In this document: piece after piece, positions 55,781 through 63,998 of the stretch | Layout: every line of letters begins with the position of its first letter | How positions within the stretch are numbered: the stretch's first letter is position 1 | Notes under the pieces: model-generated | What the model saw: the letters and a program-made list of their open reading frames with translations, nothing else | Database searches by the model: none | Told to the model about the DNA's origin: nothing | Made by a program: the position numbers and the translations under genes | Source: Trueperaceae bacterium | Lineage (GTDB): Bacteria; Deinococcota; Deinococci; Deinococcales; Trueperaceae | Direction of reading: 5' to 3' | Assembly (NCBI GenBank): GCA_036381595.1 | Contig: DASVCN010000034.1 | Span: 48,081-112,080, forward strand | DNA length: 64,000 bases

Positions 55781-55786
55781 TAAAAT
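55781..55786 (+). promoter_or_regulatory. -10 box of the divergent small gene
   Basis: TAAAAT, 32 nt before the ATG at 55819. Confidence 0.5.
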
Positions 55787-55818
55787 GAATCGTCGAAAAC
55801 TAGCGAAAGGGGGAGGGT

Positions 55819-56013
55819 ATGCCACGCTTTAGGGTTGAGGTCAGGCGCCGGAAATCACCGCCCGAGGAAGCTCTAATCATGCGCGTTACGGTTGGTAGCC
55901 AGGCAGAGGCGGAATGGCTCGCTGGTCAGCTTACAGATGAGGACTCGACGGCCCGCGTGACCGGCGAAGACTCCTATGGCACTCACTCGCCAGGACAGCA
56001 GGAAAAGAGCTAG
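55819..56013 (+). CDS. Hypothetical small protein, 64 aa
   Basis: Not recognised. Soluble, charged; MPRFRVEVRRRKSPPEEALI then a short helix (QAEAEWLAGQL). Excellent AAGGGGGAGGG before the ATG. Divergent from the XRE gene and probably under its control. Confidence 0.6.
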   Translation: MPRFRVEVRRRKSPPEEALIMRVTVGSQAEAEWLAGQLTDEDSTARVTGEDSYGTHSPGQQEKS

Positions 56014-56045
56014 TCGAGGCAAAACGAGTCGGCGCTACTTGGGAT

Positions 56046-56086
56046 GACATCATCTAGGCAACCTAGGCCACTGCCTAGATGATGTC
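56046..56086 (+). terminator. 14-bp perfect hairpin
   Basis: GACATCATCTAGGC (56046-56059) pairs with GCCTAGATGATGTC (56073-56086); the 13-nt loop contains palindromic CCTAGG. TTTAA follows. Terminator of the 64-aa gene or a protein-binding palindrome. Confidence 0.6.
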
Positions 56087-56174
56087 TTTAAGCTCGACGA
56101 GAAGCGAACAAACTTGGAGAACGGCACGTTTGACATTTTCGCGACCGCAACGACCGTGAGAAGGAGGGTAGGAG

Positions 56175-56513
56175 ATGCCAAGTTCGACAGAATCAAAGGG
56201 GAACGGAAGCCTCAACGACACAGGCTTCGCCCACGCCGTTGACGCCTTGCTGTGGATAAGCCCGTCAGGTGACGACTTGGATAACTCGGCCAACTATAAG
56301 GCAGTCGCGTGGTCGTTGGAGGAGCGTAAGTTGGCTGTCGAAAAGCTGCGTGATCTGGTGAGTGGTGTTCTACCCTCCGGCACATGGCGAACACACCCAG
56401 AACTCGCGGCGCCGTTGCTCGAAGCGCACTTGTTCTTGGATTGGCTCAACGGAGACGGCGACAGCTTGGGTAAGTTGTTCGCCGACGAGGAAGGACATTT
56501 GGGGGAAAGCTAG
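56175..56513 (+). CDS. Hypothetical protein, 112 aa
   Basis: Not recognised. Acidic, helical and Trp-containing (DALLWISPSGDDLDN; VAWSLEERKLAVEKLRDLVS; FLDWLNGDGDSLGKL). No signal or membrane segment. GAAGGAGGGTAGG before the ATG. Confidence 0.6.
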   Translation: MPSSTESKGNGSLNDTGFAHAVDALLWISPSGDDLDNSANYKAVAWSLEERKLAVEKLRDLVSGVLPSGTWRTHPELAAPLLEAHLFLDWLNGDGDSLGKLFADEEGHLGES

Positions 56514-56538
56514 GGCACCTAAAATGGTGCAGCCTACG

Positions 56539-56895
56539 TCACTTCTCGACGTAGATCACGACCATGTGATCTACGTACGTAACGTCGAATGACTTTCCGT
56601 GCAAGGTGTACCGCTTGAACCATGTTCCGGCGCCGTCAGTCTCCCAGGCGGTAACAATCTTGAAGAATGACGATTCGTGTTGATCGAGAACTAGATCCCA
56701 CCAGGGCTGGAAGTATGGGAATTCAGGTAGCGCACGGCCGCATACCCATGCTTGGTGGCTCGGGGGGTTCTGAGGGCACTCGATCTCTCGAACATCCAAA
56801 GTCTCGGACATTATGCTGGCAAGCTCTTCTCCCGGCGTCTGCGCTATCGCCAATGATGCCAGCGTCAGTACAGCTATGACCCATGCCTTTTTCAT
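56539..56895 (-). CDS. Hypothetical exported protein, 118 aa
   Basis: Signal peptide MKKAWVIAVLTLASLAIAQ; mature region Trp-rich with two Cys (IECPQNPPSHQAWVCG) probably disulfide-bonded, ending in alternating beta-like residues. ATG 56895 behind GGGGG. Not recognised. Confidence 0.6.
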   Translation of the reverse strand: MKKAWVIAVLTLASLAIAQTPGEELASIMSETLDVREIECPQNPPSHQAWVCGRALPEFPYFQPWWDLVLDQHESSFFKIVTAWETDGAGTWFKRYTLHGKSFDVTYVDHMVVIYVEK

Positions 56896-56949
56896 GTTGC
56901 CCCCAACCACTCTCGCCGGTCAGTGTTCCCTGTTGGTACCTTCGATCAT

Positions 56950-56965
56950 ATGGGAGTGCTCCCAT
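56950..56965. other. Palindrome ATGGGAGTGCTCCCAT
   Basis: Perfect 7-bp inverted repeat around TG upstream of the exported-protein gene; hairpin or operator. Confidence 0.4.
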
Positions 56966-57044
56966 CCGGTACTAGGCATTTGCCCAGGGAGACGGCCCCG
57001 CCACTTGTCGACCGGTCTATCGTCTCCTTGGCGCTCATCGCCTA

Positions 57045-57081
57045 GCCTCGCTCGCTTTGAACGGCCGGGCGAGGCATTTTT
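57045..57081 (+). terminator. Terminator-like hairpin upstream of the methyltransferase
   Basis: GCCTCGC (57045-57051) pairs with GCGAGGC (57069-57075); T5 follows after one A. Loop of 17 nt is long. Confidence 0.45.
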
Positions 57082-57106
57082 CCATATGGTCGTAACCAGC
57101 CAGGCT

Positions 57107-57112
57107 TATACT
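57107..57112 (+). promoter_or_regulatory. -10 box of the methyltransferase gene
   Basis: TATACT, 50 nt before the ATG; no clear -35. Confidence 0.4.
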
Positions 57113-57161
57113 GAGCCACTACAGATATCGAAGAGCTACAGGGGGGGCATGAGGGAAACCG

Positions 57162-58853
57162 ATGCCCAAAACGCTCTACTACGGCGACAACCTAGATATA
57201 CTGCGCGAATCAATTTCGGATGAGAGCGTCGATCTCATCTACTTGGACCCACCATTCAACAGCGCCGCCGACTACAACGTCATCTTTCGGGAACATCTCG
57301 AACAGGGGCCACAAGCTCAGATTACGGCGTTCGAGGACACTTGGCAGTGGTCTGAATCGTCAGCTCGCGCTCTCGACGAGTTGGTTAATGTCCACGGTGC
57401 GCTAGCCGAGTTCATGGATTTCACTGTGCGTCGACTCGGGCACAACGCACTTAGCGCCTACCTCGCAATGATGGCGATTCGGCTTGTGGAGCTTCACCGC
57501 GTACTCAAGCCAACCGGCTCTCTGTTCCTCCACTGCGACCCGACGGCCAGCCACTACCTGAAGGTTGTCCTCGATATCCTCTTCGTTCCAACCAACTTTC
57601 GTAGCGAAATCATTTGGCGCCGACATGGAGCGCATAACGACGCTAGCCGCAACCTCGCGTCGGTTCACGATGTAATCCTCTACTATGCCAAGCGCCCCGC
57701 CGCAACCTTTAATCGTCTCTACACAGCCCACGACCCGGAGTACATCGAGAGGGCCTACCGCCACTTCGATGATCGTGGCAGGTATCGAGTTCAAAATCTT
57801 GCTAGCCCAAACCCGCGTCCAAACCTTACTTATGACTACACAGCGCTGAATGGGCTCACGTACAAGCCGCATCCTAACGGCTGGAAGTACACACCAGAAC
57901 GCCTGCGGAATCTGGATGAAGAGGGCCGCCTGCACTACCCGAATAAGCCTGATGGCCGACTCGCACTGAAGAACTACCTCGGGGAGATGACGGGACCGGC
58001 GCTCTCTAATCTGTGGACAGATATTGGTGGGCTAAGCGGGTCACATGCTGAACGCTTGGGGTATCCGACGCAGAAGCCAGTAGCACTGTTAGAGCGAATA
58101 GTCGAGATGGCGTCAAACCCAGGTGACATTGTGCTGGACCCGTTTTGCGGTTGCGGTACAGCGATAAGTGCTGCCGAGAAGTTTGGGCGACAGTGGGTAG
58201 GCATAGATGTCACCCACCTCGCCGTGAGCCTCATACAAGCACGACTTCGCCAGGACTTCGGTTTGGAATCGGGAGAGGACTATGCCCTCGAAGGCACTCC
58301 TTCCGATGTTGAAAGCGCTCGGTACCTCTTCGAGCAAAAGGAGGATGGCCCTTACCAGTTTCAATTCTGGGCTGTCGGCCTCATCGGGGCGCAACCGTTC
58401 GGCGCCGGTGCCTCTGGGAAGAAGGGAAAGAAGGGCCGCGACTCCGGCATCGACGGAGTCCTCTACTTCCGCACTCCGGGCGGTGAGAAGCTGGAGAAGG
58501 TCATCGTCAGCGTCAAGGGCGGCAAGAGCCTGAATCCAGGCATGATTCGAGACCTGGAGAGCGTTGTGCGCCGCGAGAAGGCGGCCATGGGCGTCTTCCT
58601 AACCCTAGAGGAGCCTACACAGGGGATGCGCCAGGAGGCTGCGAAGCACGGTCTCTACCATCACGAGGACGAGAGCTATCCGGTGATGCAGATACTTACG
58701 GTGGCCGACCTTCTCAACGGCAAGCGCCCGGCGATTCCTCGTGGCGCCGCGAACGTCAGCCTTGACCGCAAGGAAGTGAAGACGATCAAGTCAGACAAGC
58801 GGTCAAAGTCCATGAATCCGCTCTTCGGAAAACCTGTCAGCGAGTCGGACTAG
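57162..58853 (+). CDS. Site-specific DNA methyltransferase (N6-A/N4-C) with nuclease-like C-terminal domain
   Basis: 563 aa. N6_N4_Mtase (PF01555): DPPFNSAADYN catalytic motif (motif IV) near residue 30 comes before the SAM motif I LDPFCGCGTAISAAEKFGRQ near residue 325, the beta-class order, with YPTQKPVALLERI between. After ~residue 400 comes a separate region, RDSGIDGVLYFRTPGGEKLE then VIVSVKGGKSLNP, resembling the Asp...Val-x-Lys core of PD-(D/E)XK or Mrr-like nucleases. A fused restriction-modification enzyme or a modification-dependent one is possible. No separate specificity or endonuclease gene is adjacent. Confidence 0.88.
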   Translation: MPKTLYYGDNLDILRESISDESVDLIYLDPPFNSAADYNVIFREHLEQGPQAQITAFEDTWQWSESSARALDELVNVHGALAEFMDFTVRRLGHNALSAYLAMMAIRLVELHRVLKPTGSLFLHCDPTASHYLKVVLDILFVPTNFRSEIIWRRHGAHNDASRNLASVHDVILYYAKRPAATFNRLYTAHDPEYIERAYRHFDDRGRYRVQNLASPNPRPNLTYDYTALNGLTYKPHPNGWKYTPERLRNLDEEGRLHYPNKPDGRLALKNYLGEMTGPALSNLWTDIGGLSGSHAERLGYPTQKPVALLERIVEMASNPGDIVLDPFCGCGTAISAAEKFGRQWVGIDVTHLAVSLIQARLRQDFGLESGEDYALEGTPSDVESARYLFEQKEDGPYQFQFWAVGLIGAQPFGAGASGKKGKKGRDSGIDGVLYFRTPGGEKLEKVIVSVKGGKSLNPGMIRDLESVVRREKAAMGVFLTLEEPTQGMRQEAAKHGLYHHEDESYPVMQILTVADLLNGKRPAIPRGAANVSLDRKEVKTIKSDKRSKSMNPLFGKPVSESD

Positions 58854-58921
58854 CTGTAGGTGAGTATGAAAGTGCACACCAAACTCTCACCTGCTCTGCT
58901 GCTAGATGAGGTTTACAGCCG

Positions 58922-59497
58922 TTGCAACTGAACTCAGAGTCACTCAATACCTCTGCTCTTCCTAACTGGTTCGCCTATTTCGCGCAGACGTATGGTGACG
59001 CCGCGAGCGTTGTCGGTCTCGTACTATCAATCGGCGGTCTAGCGGCGACTATTGTGGTCGCACTTAGGGCTCGAAGTGCAGCCATACAGGCGCGAGATGC
59101 TGCCTTGGCAGCTCAAGGCAAAATTCTTCAATTCGATGCTATAGCCGAGGTGGTCGCAGCCGTGAGTATGCTTGAGCAAGCAAAGAATCTTCATCGACTT
59201 GGAGCCTGGAGTTCTGTAATCTACTACTACTCCGCAGCTCGGCAATCACTTGCCAGGGTAAGGGCAGCTCCGCTTTCCGAGGCGCAACAGGCTGCCATAA
59301 CGGGCATAATCACTACTCTCCGCAACTTTGAACACAGGGTGGAGAAAGGTCCTAGCGAGGGACTGACCGAGAAGCTGGCTGACTTGAATCGAGTCATTGC
59401 ACGCGAAATCGACAAACTCACCGCACTACAGCAGGAGATGAGGCAGGCAGGCATCGAGTCATATTTGCCAGGGGCCGAAAGGGGAGCCAATGGATAA
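58922..59497 (+). CDS. Hypothetical single-pass membrane protein (cassette gene 1)
   Basis: 191 aa, TTG start (GAGG about 10 nt before). One helix (DAASVVGLVLSIGGLAATIV, about residues 25-47) is followed by a cytosolic helical region with IQARDAALAAQGKILQF and a tail rich in charged helices (EHRVEKGPSEGLTEKLADLN). No homologue recognised. Overlaps gene 2 by 8 nt. Confidence 0.65.
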   Translation: MQLNSESLNTSALPNWFAYFAQTYGDAASVVGLVLSIGGLAATIVVALRARSAAIQARDAALAAQGKILQFDAIAEVVAAVSMLEQAKNLHRLGAWSSVIYYYSAARQSLARVRAAPLSEAQQAAITGIITTLRNFEHRVEKGPSEGLTEKLADLNRVIAREIDKLTALQQEMRQAGIESYLPGAERGANG

Positions 59498-59921
59498 GGC
59501 CATATTGTTGATTCGGCACCTTGTGGAAAAAACAGGGACTAGCGCAATTCAATGGGAGGAAACAGAGAGCGAAGGTGAATTCCAGGCATCATTTTCGAGC
59601 GCATATTCGGTCCGGATAGAGACGAGAGAGAGTCTGTCTGCCGAGGATACCGTCGACTATGTTGTCAGTATCTTCAACGCCGATGGAAAGCTGGTTGAGG
59701 AGCTGTCAGACGTCGACGTTGCTTCTGCCTATCAGAGAGCGTACAACGCTAGCGCATTCGAGGGAATGCGCGCAATGTACGAGGCCGCGCGACGGCAGGC
59801 GATGGGAGTCGACGAAGCACTTGACGCTCTAATTAGTGACCTATCAAAGTTCGAAAATAGCAAGACGTCGGGACCGGATACAGATGTGGAGTTTCCACCC
59901 GAGGAAGATCTGCCATTTTGA
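59490..59921 (+). CDS. Hypothetical soluble protein (cassette gene 2)
   Basis: 143 aa, no membrane segment. A beta-strand-rich half with WEETESEGEFQASFSSAYSV and VDYVVSIFNADGKLVEEL, then a helix AYQRAYNASAFEGMRAMYEA and an acidic tail ending FPPEEDLPF. I believe it belongs to a small family of unassigned island proteins, but cannot name it. Starts inside gene 1. Confidence 0.65.
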   Translation: MDKAILLIRHLVEKTGTSAIQWEETESEGEFQASFSSAYSVRIETRESLSAEDTVDYVVSIFNADGKLVEELSDVDVASAYQRAYNASAFEGMRAMYEAARRQAMGVDEALDALISDLSKFENSKTSGPDTDVEFPPEEDLPF

Positions 59922-59942
59922 CGAGTTGCGGAGGGAAGCACT

Positions 59943-60758
59943 TTGCAACAACGACTTCCTGAATCCCAGACGAAGGTGAAATTACCTTTATCGCTTAGAA
60001 CCTTGGCGTGGAGGTTGCTCGCCCTTGGTGCGGTACTTCTTCTCCTTGCAATTCTTCTTCGATACTTCGCTGGCTTCGACGAGTTCGTTGCCGAAATCGT
60101 GTTGTCTGTTGCTACCATCGCGCTAGGCTTCGGCGTTGCTCTGCTCTTTGTCGACCCTATTGCTCGGCAGGCACTAGATCAGGCAGAGCAGGAGCACTGG
60201 GCCGGAGCATCCAACAAAATTCGCGCATCGCTCCAGGCTTCCGCTAAGACAACTGCTTCGCAAGGGGTTCTATTTTTGTACGGAGGACTTGAGGTTCTAG
60301 GCCAATTGCCATTAGAGTCACCAGACGCGAAGAACATTCTCTACTACAAAACCCAATCAGACCCAGTCGTGTTCGTAGAAGTGGCCAACGAGATGATCGA
60401 GTCCTTTGAGAAGGAATTGAACAAGAACGAGCTCCAGCCTGCCGAGCTTTCAGAGTGGTATACCTTAGAGCGGGTTCAGCCCATTCTTAAGACTGCTAGG
60501 CAACTTCAAGCCTCTTTGGACCTTTTGTCGTCTACGCCTAGCACTAGCCCAAAACTGTTTGAGGCCAAGTCGCGACTTAGCGAGGGCTTGAATTGGTTCG
60601 AGAATGCAGAGAACTTACAGAGCCTAAAGAACAGTCCAGTTTCTACTGAGCACGCACATAGTCTTCAGGCTTTGAGCGTCGTTAAAGGGTTAAAGGAGAT
60701 CGTCGCGGTGTCCCTTGACTTGTACGTCTCGTTATCCGTTCAGTCGAGCACTGTGTAG
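59943..60758 (+). CDS. Hypothetical membrane protein (cassette gene 3)
   Basis: 271 aa, TTG start with GGAGGG upstream. Two adjacent helices (ALGAVLLLLAILLRYFAG; EIVLSVATIALGFGVALLFV) followed by ~200 cytosolic residues of helical character (ASNKIRASLQASAKT; SFEKELNKNELQPAELSEWY). 21 nt after gene 2, so the three genes form one operon. Function unknown. Confidence 0.65.
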   Translation: MQQRLPESQTKVKLPLSLRTLAWRLLALGAVLLLLAILLRYFAGFDEFVAEIVLSVATIALGFGVALLFVDPIARQALDQAEQEHWAGASNKIRASLQASAKTTASQGVLFLYGGLEVLGQLPLESPDAKNILYYKTQSDPVVFVEVANEMIESFEKELNKNELQPAELSEWYTLERVQPILKTARQLQASLDLLSSTPSTSPKLFEAKSRLSEGLNWFENAENLQSLKNSPVSTEHAHSLQALSVVKGLKEIVAVSLDLYVSLSVQSSTV

Positions 60759-60838
60759 CGAAGCTCGCGACAGACTACCGCCTGTCATTGATCAAAATAT
60801 TGAGTTGCGGGGCCAGGGAGAATATATCCCGTGGGCCT

Positions 60839-61544
60839 CCTGCGAGAGCCTCGTCGCCGACTGTTTGAGGGGGGACCCCAGATAAAAGCCGGGGGGTCCG
60901 TCTAGGTCGTCTTCGGAGGGGTCCCCGCCCGATCACTGCCGACCTGCCGCCGTCGCCTCCAGCTTGGGAGGGGTATGGGACCCAAATGCCGGGGAGGGGC
61001 CGCCGGGAGCCGCCTGGCACGGCGACGTGCCACATTAGTCTGGACAGACTGATTCAAGCCAGTCCAGGACTGTACTGCTACTGGTTACGTCGGGATGGTA
61101 GCGATTCATCGTCAAGGTCCCGTAGAAATTTCCGTCAGCATCCACAATTACGGGAGGATCACTCGCATAAGGGTTACAAGCGCTATCCGAGGAGTATTTA
61201 GAACCGTAGTCGCCGTAGGGATTGAAGATCGACGTTGAAGAATACTGACTCCCATGGTCTCCGTAGCGATTATGGACAGAGTCGCTGTCGTACTCACTGC
61301 ACGTCAGGCAACCCAAAAAGACATCATGTCTGTCACCGCCGAATAGCAGCAAGTCGGACTGCGCGTATGCGAAGGAACAAAATCCTACGAGGAGCAGCGT
61401 GAAGAGAATCGAGCGCTCGATCATGCCTAACCCGCCCTTCCAACGACGCATCTCCCGCTACCAAGTATTGCGTTAATGAATTGTACTCCATCAGAAATGA
61501 TGTAACCGCCAGTTCAAGCTGGGTGGATTTTGGGCTCTCGCAGG
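60839..61544. repeat. 12-bp inverted repeats flanking the exported-protein gene
   Basis: CCTGCGAGAGCC (60839-60850) and GGCTCTCGCAGG (61533-61544). They bracket the gene at 61035-61424 and two GC-rich flanks containing GGACCCC/GGGGTCC stem-loops. Possibly the edges of a small non-autonomous insert. Confidence 0.45.
61035..61424 (-). CDS. Exported repeat protein, YGxYGSxYS family
   Basis: 129 aa. Signal peptide MIERSILFTLLLVGFCSFAYAQ, CLTCSEYDSDSVHNRYGDHG, then tandem repeats of the type NxYGxYGSxYSSxS, and NPYASDPPVIVDADGNFYGT ending the conserved part. I recognise this as a widespread bacterial family of unknown function. AT-richer than the core genome. Confidence 0.78.
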   Translation of the reverse strand: MIERSILFTLLLVGFCSFAYAQSDLLLFGGDRHDVFLGCLTCSEYDSDSVHNRYGDHGSQYSSTSIFNPYGDYGSKYSSDSACNPYASDPPVIVDADGNFYGTLTMNRYHPDVTSSSTVLDWLESVCPD

Positions 61545-61832
61545 GGGCCCCGGCCCATCCTGCTGGGACTCCGGTCGTTCGCCTTCGACTTGGGTGGGTT
61601 ACTGAGTCTAGCCCCCCAGGGGGTACCCCAGGGACCGTCTGGCACGGGGCAAGTGGTGGAATCATAATATTTGTTATGTTTCCGCGCGGTGCCGGTGATG
61701 CTCGATATGCCTCTCCCTGCCGCTGAAGCCGGGTCAGCTCCCCCGAGAAGTTGACACCGGCGGCGGCGGCCGGAACCGGCGCCCAGGTGATCGACCGGAG
61801 GCTGGCCATGACCTTGCTCATTCCCCGATTGC

Positions 61833-62012
61833 TCATTGGGCTCGCTGCTCAGGGCGCCGCTCGGCGTCGCTGTAGCCCAGTTCGTAAATGGCCCAGCGTT
61901 TGATGGCGAAGCTGTGGCCCCAGTACGCCGGAAAGTCGTGCAGTAGTTGAGTGATCAGCAGGCGCTCACGGCGCCGCATCCGAAGGGTGGTCGGGAAGGC
62001 TGGCTCAGGCAT
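61833..62012 (-). CDS. Small protein, 59 aa
   Basis: Starts MPEPAFPTTLRMRRRERLLI and continues TQLLHDFPAYWGHSFAIKRW to a charged end. AAGGAG about 7 nt before the ATG at 62012. Lies between the coiled-coil gene and the exported protein on the same strand. Function unknown. Confidence 0.55.
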   Translation of the reverse strand: MPEPAFPTTLRMRRRERLLITQLLHDFPAYWGHSFAIKRWAIYELGYSDAERRPEQRAQ

Positions 62013-62081
62013 CCATACTCCTTCTTTGTCGGTTCGACAGGGGTGGGCGCCCGGAAGGGCGGCGGGCGCCCAGGTGAACGA

Positions 62082-62738
62082 CTACAGGCTCTCCAGTGTG
62101 TCTGCCAGCGACGGCTCCCGGCTCGCTTGCTCCATGAAACCCTTCTCCAGGGTGTTAGGGGCCGGGAAGTGACCGGCGAACGCCGAAGATAGGCCATAAG
62201 CACTTTTCTTGCTCATGTCCTGTATGAGCCAATAGGTGATCTGAAGGGCGTGAGCCCATGCCTGGGGCGGATCGTCGTGCCGGTTTCGACTGATCGGCAT
62301 AAGTAGGCTGAAGTCGCCCAATGGCTTCGGGCGTTCGACGCCGAGTTCCACCTGGCACCGGTGGTACTCGGTGGCCAGCTTGCCCAGTTCCTCATGTCGG
62401 GCGAGGACCCGCTTGGCTGCTCTCTGGAGGACCTTCTCCACCTTCAACAGTTCATCGCGGATAGCGTCGTCGAGCGGCTGGGCCTCGGCGCGTATCTCAT
62501 CCATTCTGGCGCGGGCCTTTTCCTGGCTGTTCCGGTCCAGCTCGGTTTTCTGCCGGGCGCGGAGGTCTTCGAGGCGCGTCCTGGCCTCCTCTAGCAGGTT
62601 CTCGGCGGCGGTTAGCTGGGCGCGGAGGGTGATGCGCTGGCCGACAGATTCCGGCTCCTCCTGGCGCAGCTCTTCGACCTGCGCCTCCAGCTCTTTGATA
62701 TCTTCTCTGGCCTCGTGTATCTCAGTGATGAACGTCAT
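62082..62738 (-). CDS. Hypothetical coiled-coil protein
   Basis: 218 aa. Residues ~5-120 form a heptad-rich coiled coil (ITEIHEAREDIKELEAQVEE; LTAAENLLEEARTRLEDLRA). The C-terminal ~100 residues look globular (HDDPPQAWAHALQITYWLIQ). Not recognised. ATG 62738 with GGAG upstream. Downstream of the replication-like gene on the same strand. Confidence 0.62.
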   Translation of the reverse strand: MTFITEIHEAREDIKELEAQVEELRQEEPESVGQRITLRAQLTAAENLLEEARTRLEDLRARQKTELDRNSQEKARARMDEIRAEAQPLDDAIRDELLKVEKVLQRAAKRVLARHEELGKLATEYHRCQVELGVERPKPLGDFSLLMPISRNRHDDPPQAWAHALQITYWLIQDMSKKSAYGLSSAFAGHFPAPNTLEKGFMEQASREPSLADTLESL

Positions 62739-62807
62739 TTCGGCTCCGTTTCTCCCCCTCGCGTGAAGGGGGCTTGTGGCTTAGGGGTCTCTTACTCTGC
62801 CGAGGGC

Positions 62808-63998
62808 TCACGGCGGCGCCCGACAGTCGGTGCCGTGAGCGACCACGGATGATCTGAAGCCTGTGCTGTACGGACGGCGGCAGTATTGGCGGGGATGAAG
62901 CCTAGGCAAACACCTACTATGGGAACCGTGCATGTATCCCGATGGACTGTGTATGGCGGTGCGTGCTCCATGGCATGGGCCTAGGTAGGGGATGGTTAGA
63001 AGCCGGCAAGTCGACGGGTTGACAGTCAATGGGCCTTTAGCGGTCCAAATCGTCGGAGTTTGCCCCTGCTTAAGTGCTTTAGCGGGAGGATGAAACGCCC
63101 ATCCCATGGGCGCGGCAGGTACCCCGTTCTCCTGATCGACGTTTCCGTTGTTGTCCTCGGAGAATTGCTGCGACTCCTCGATGTGTGCCGGGCGCTCGCC
63201 ATCTTTGCCGAAAGGTGGCTGCTCCTTCGGTTGATGCCGTGTGAGCGAGGTGGAGTGCGGCGCCGTACCAAGGTAGAAGTCGATGTACTCGGCGTCAGAC
63301 AAGAGGCTGTCGAGATCATTGGAGTAATCCAGGTGGCCCAGCTCGTCCTCAACCGAGTAGGGGGCGCCGTACATCTCGACCAAGTCGGCTTCGGCGAAAG
63401 CACGTTCTTCCTGGTCTTCTGGGCAGAGAACGTCGAGGGAGGTGGCGAATAGATTGGGGCGGTCGATTTCGGCGCCTTCGTACTCGACGGCTGGAGGCGG
63501 GGGCGCACCCGTGGCGCTGTGACTATCCCCCACTCCGTAGCTGTTGGCCATTCGACCCGGCGCCAGTGTCCTTCCTCCAGGGGAAAGAGCGCCGCTGCTG
63601 TCTCGCTTTTCAATAACCGTTTCAATAACCGTACCCTCCACGTTGTCGACCCGTAGATCCCCAGCCCAGGTATTAGTTCTATGGTTGGTACGAACTGACA
63701 AATGACCTGCTCGCGGGTCGACACCGGGGTTGCTAGGCTGTATCTCCTTGCCGGGTTGGTACGGCTTGTAGAGGCGTTCCTGGTTGGGTTTCCATTGATG
63801 GGCCAGTTGCAGGACGTCGACTGCGTACCACTTAGTACGCCAACGCGGCCTGTGGTTGTCTCGGAGCAGCAGCCCTCTCTCGACAAGGTTCTTGAAGGCG
63901 GTTCGCACGTTTCTGGTTGAGAGACCCGGCAATTGTGCTACCCAGCGCTCTATCGAGCCTGTAGTCCACCATCTACCCTCGTGGTAGTAACCCCACCT
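62808..63998 (-). CDS. Replication-initiator-like winged-helix protein, 5' end outside window
   Basis: At least 396 aa. The open frame enters from the right edge with WGYYHEGRWWTTGSIERW and VAQLPGLSTRNVRTAFKNLV then ERGLLL, the winged-helix pattern of phage and plasmid replication proteins (W-x-T/Y ... L...P.LS..TVR.ALK.L...G.L). A Pro/Ser-rich linker and an acidic middle follow (FAEADLVEMYGAPY). The final ~70 residues look less ordered and Cys/Arg-rich. A TTG at 63932 could be a start if it is not longer. Confidence 0.6.
   Translation of the reverse strand, partial: RWGYYHEGRWWTTGSIERWVAQLPGLSTRNVRTAFKNLVERGLLLRDNHRPRWRTKWYAVDVLQLAHQWKPNQERLYKPYQPGKEIQPSNPGVDPRAGHLSVRTNHRTNTWAGDLRVDNVEGTVIETVIEKRDSSGALSPGGRTLAPGRMANSYGVGDSHSATGAPPPPAVEYEGAEIDRPNLFATSLDVLCPEDQEERAFAEADLVEMYGAPYSVEDELGHLDYSNDLDSLLSDAEYIDFYLGTAPHSTSLTRHQPKEQPPFGKDGERPAHIEESQQFSEDNNGNVDQENGVPAAPMGWAFHPPAKALKQGQTPTIWTAKGPLTVNPSTCRLLTIPYLGPCHGARTAIHSPSGYMHGSHSRCLPRLHPRQYCRRPYSTGFRSSVVAHGTDCRAPP

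Noticed and set aside
61333..61836. Minus-strand 167-codon ORF starting MSNRGMSKVMASLRS, whose ATG overlaps the 59-aa gene stop
   Set aside because: The first ~35 codons look plausible, but the rest overlaps the exported-protein gene in another frame and spans GC-rich inverted repeats. At most a short or truncated gene; not supportable as listed.
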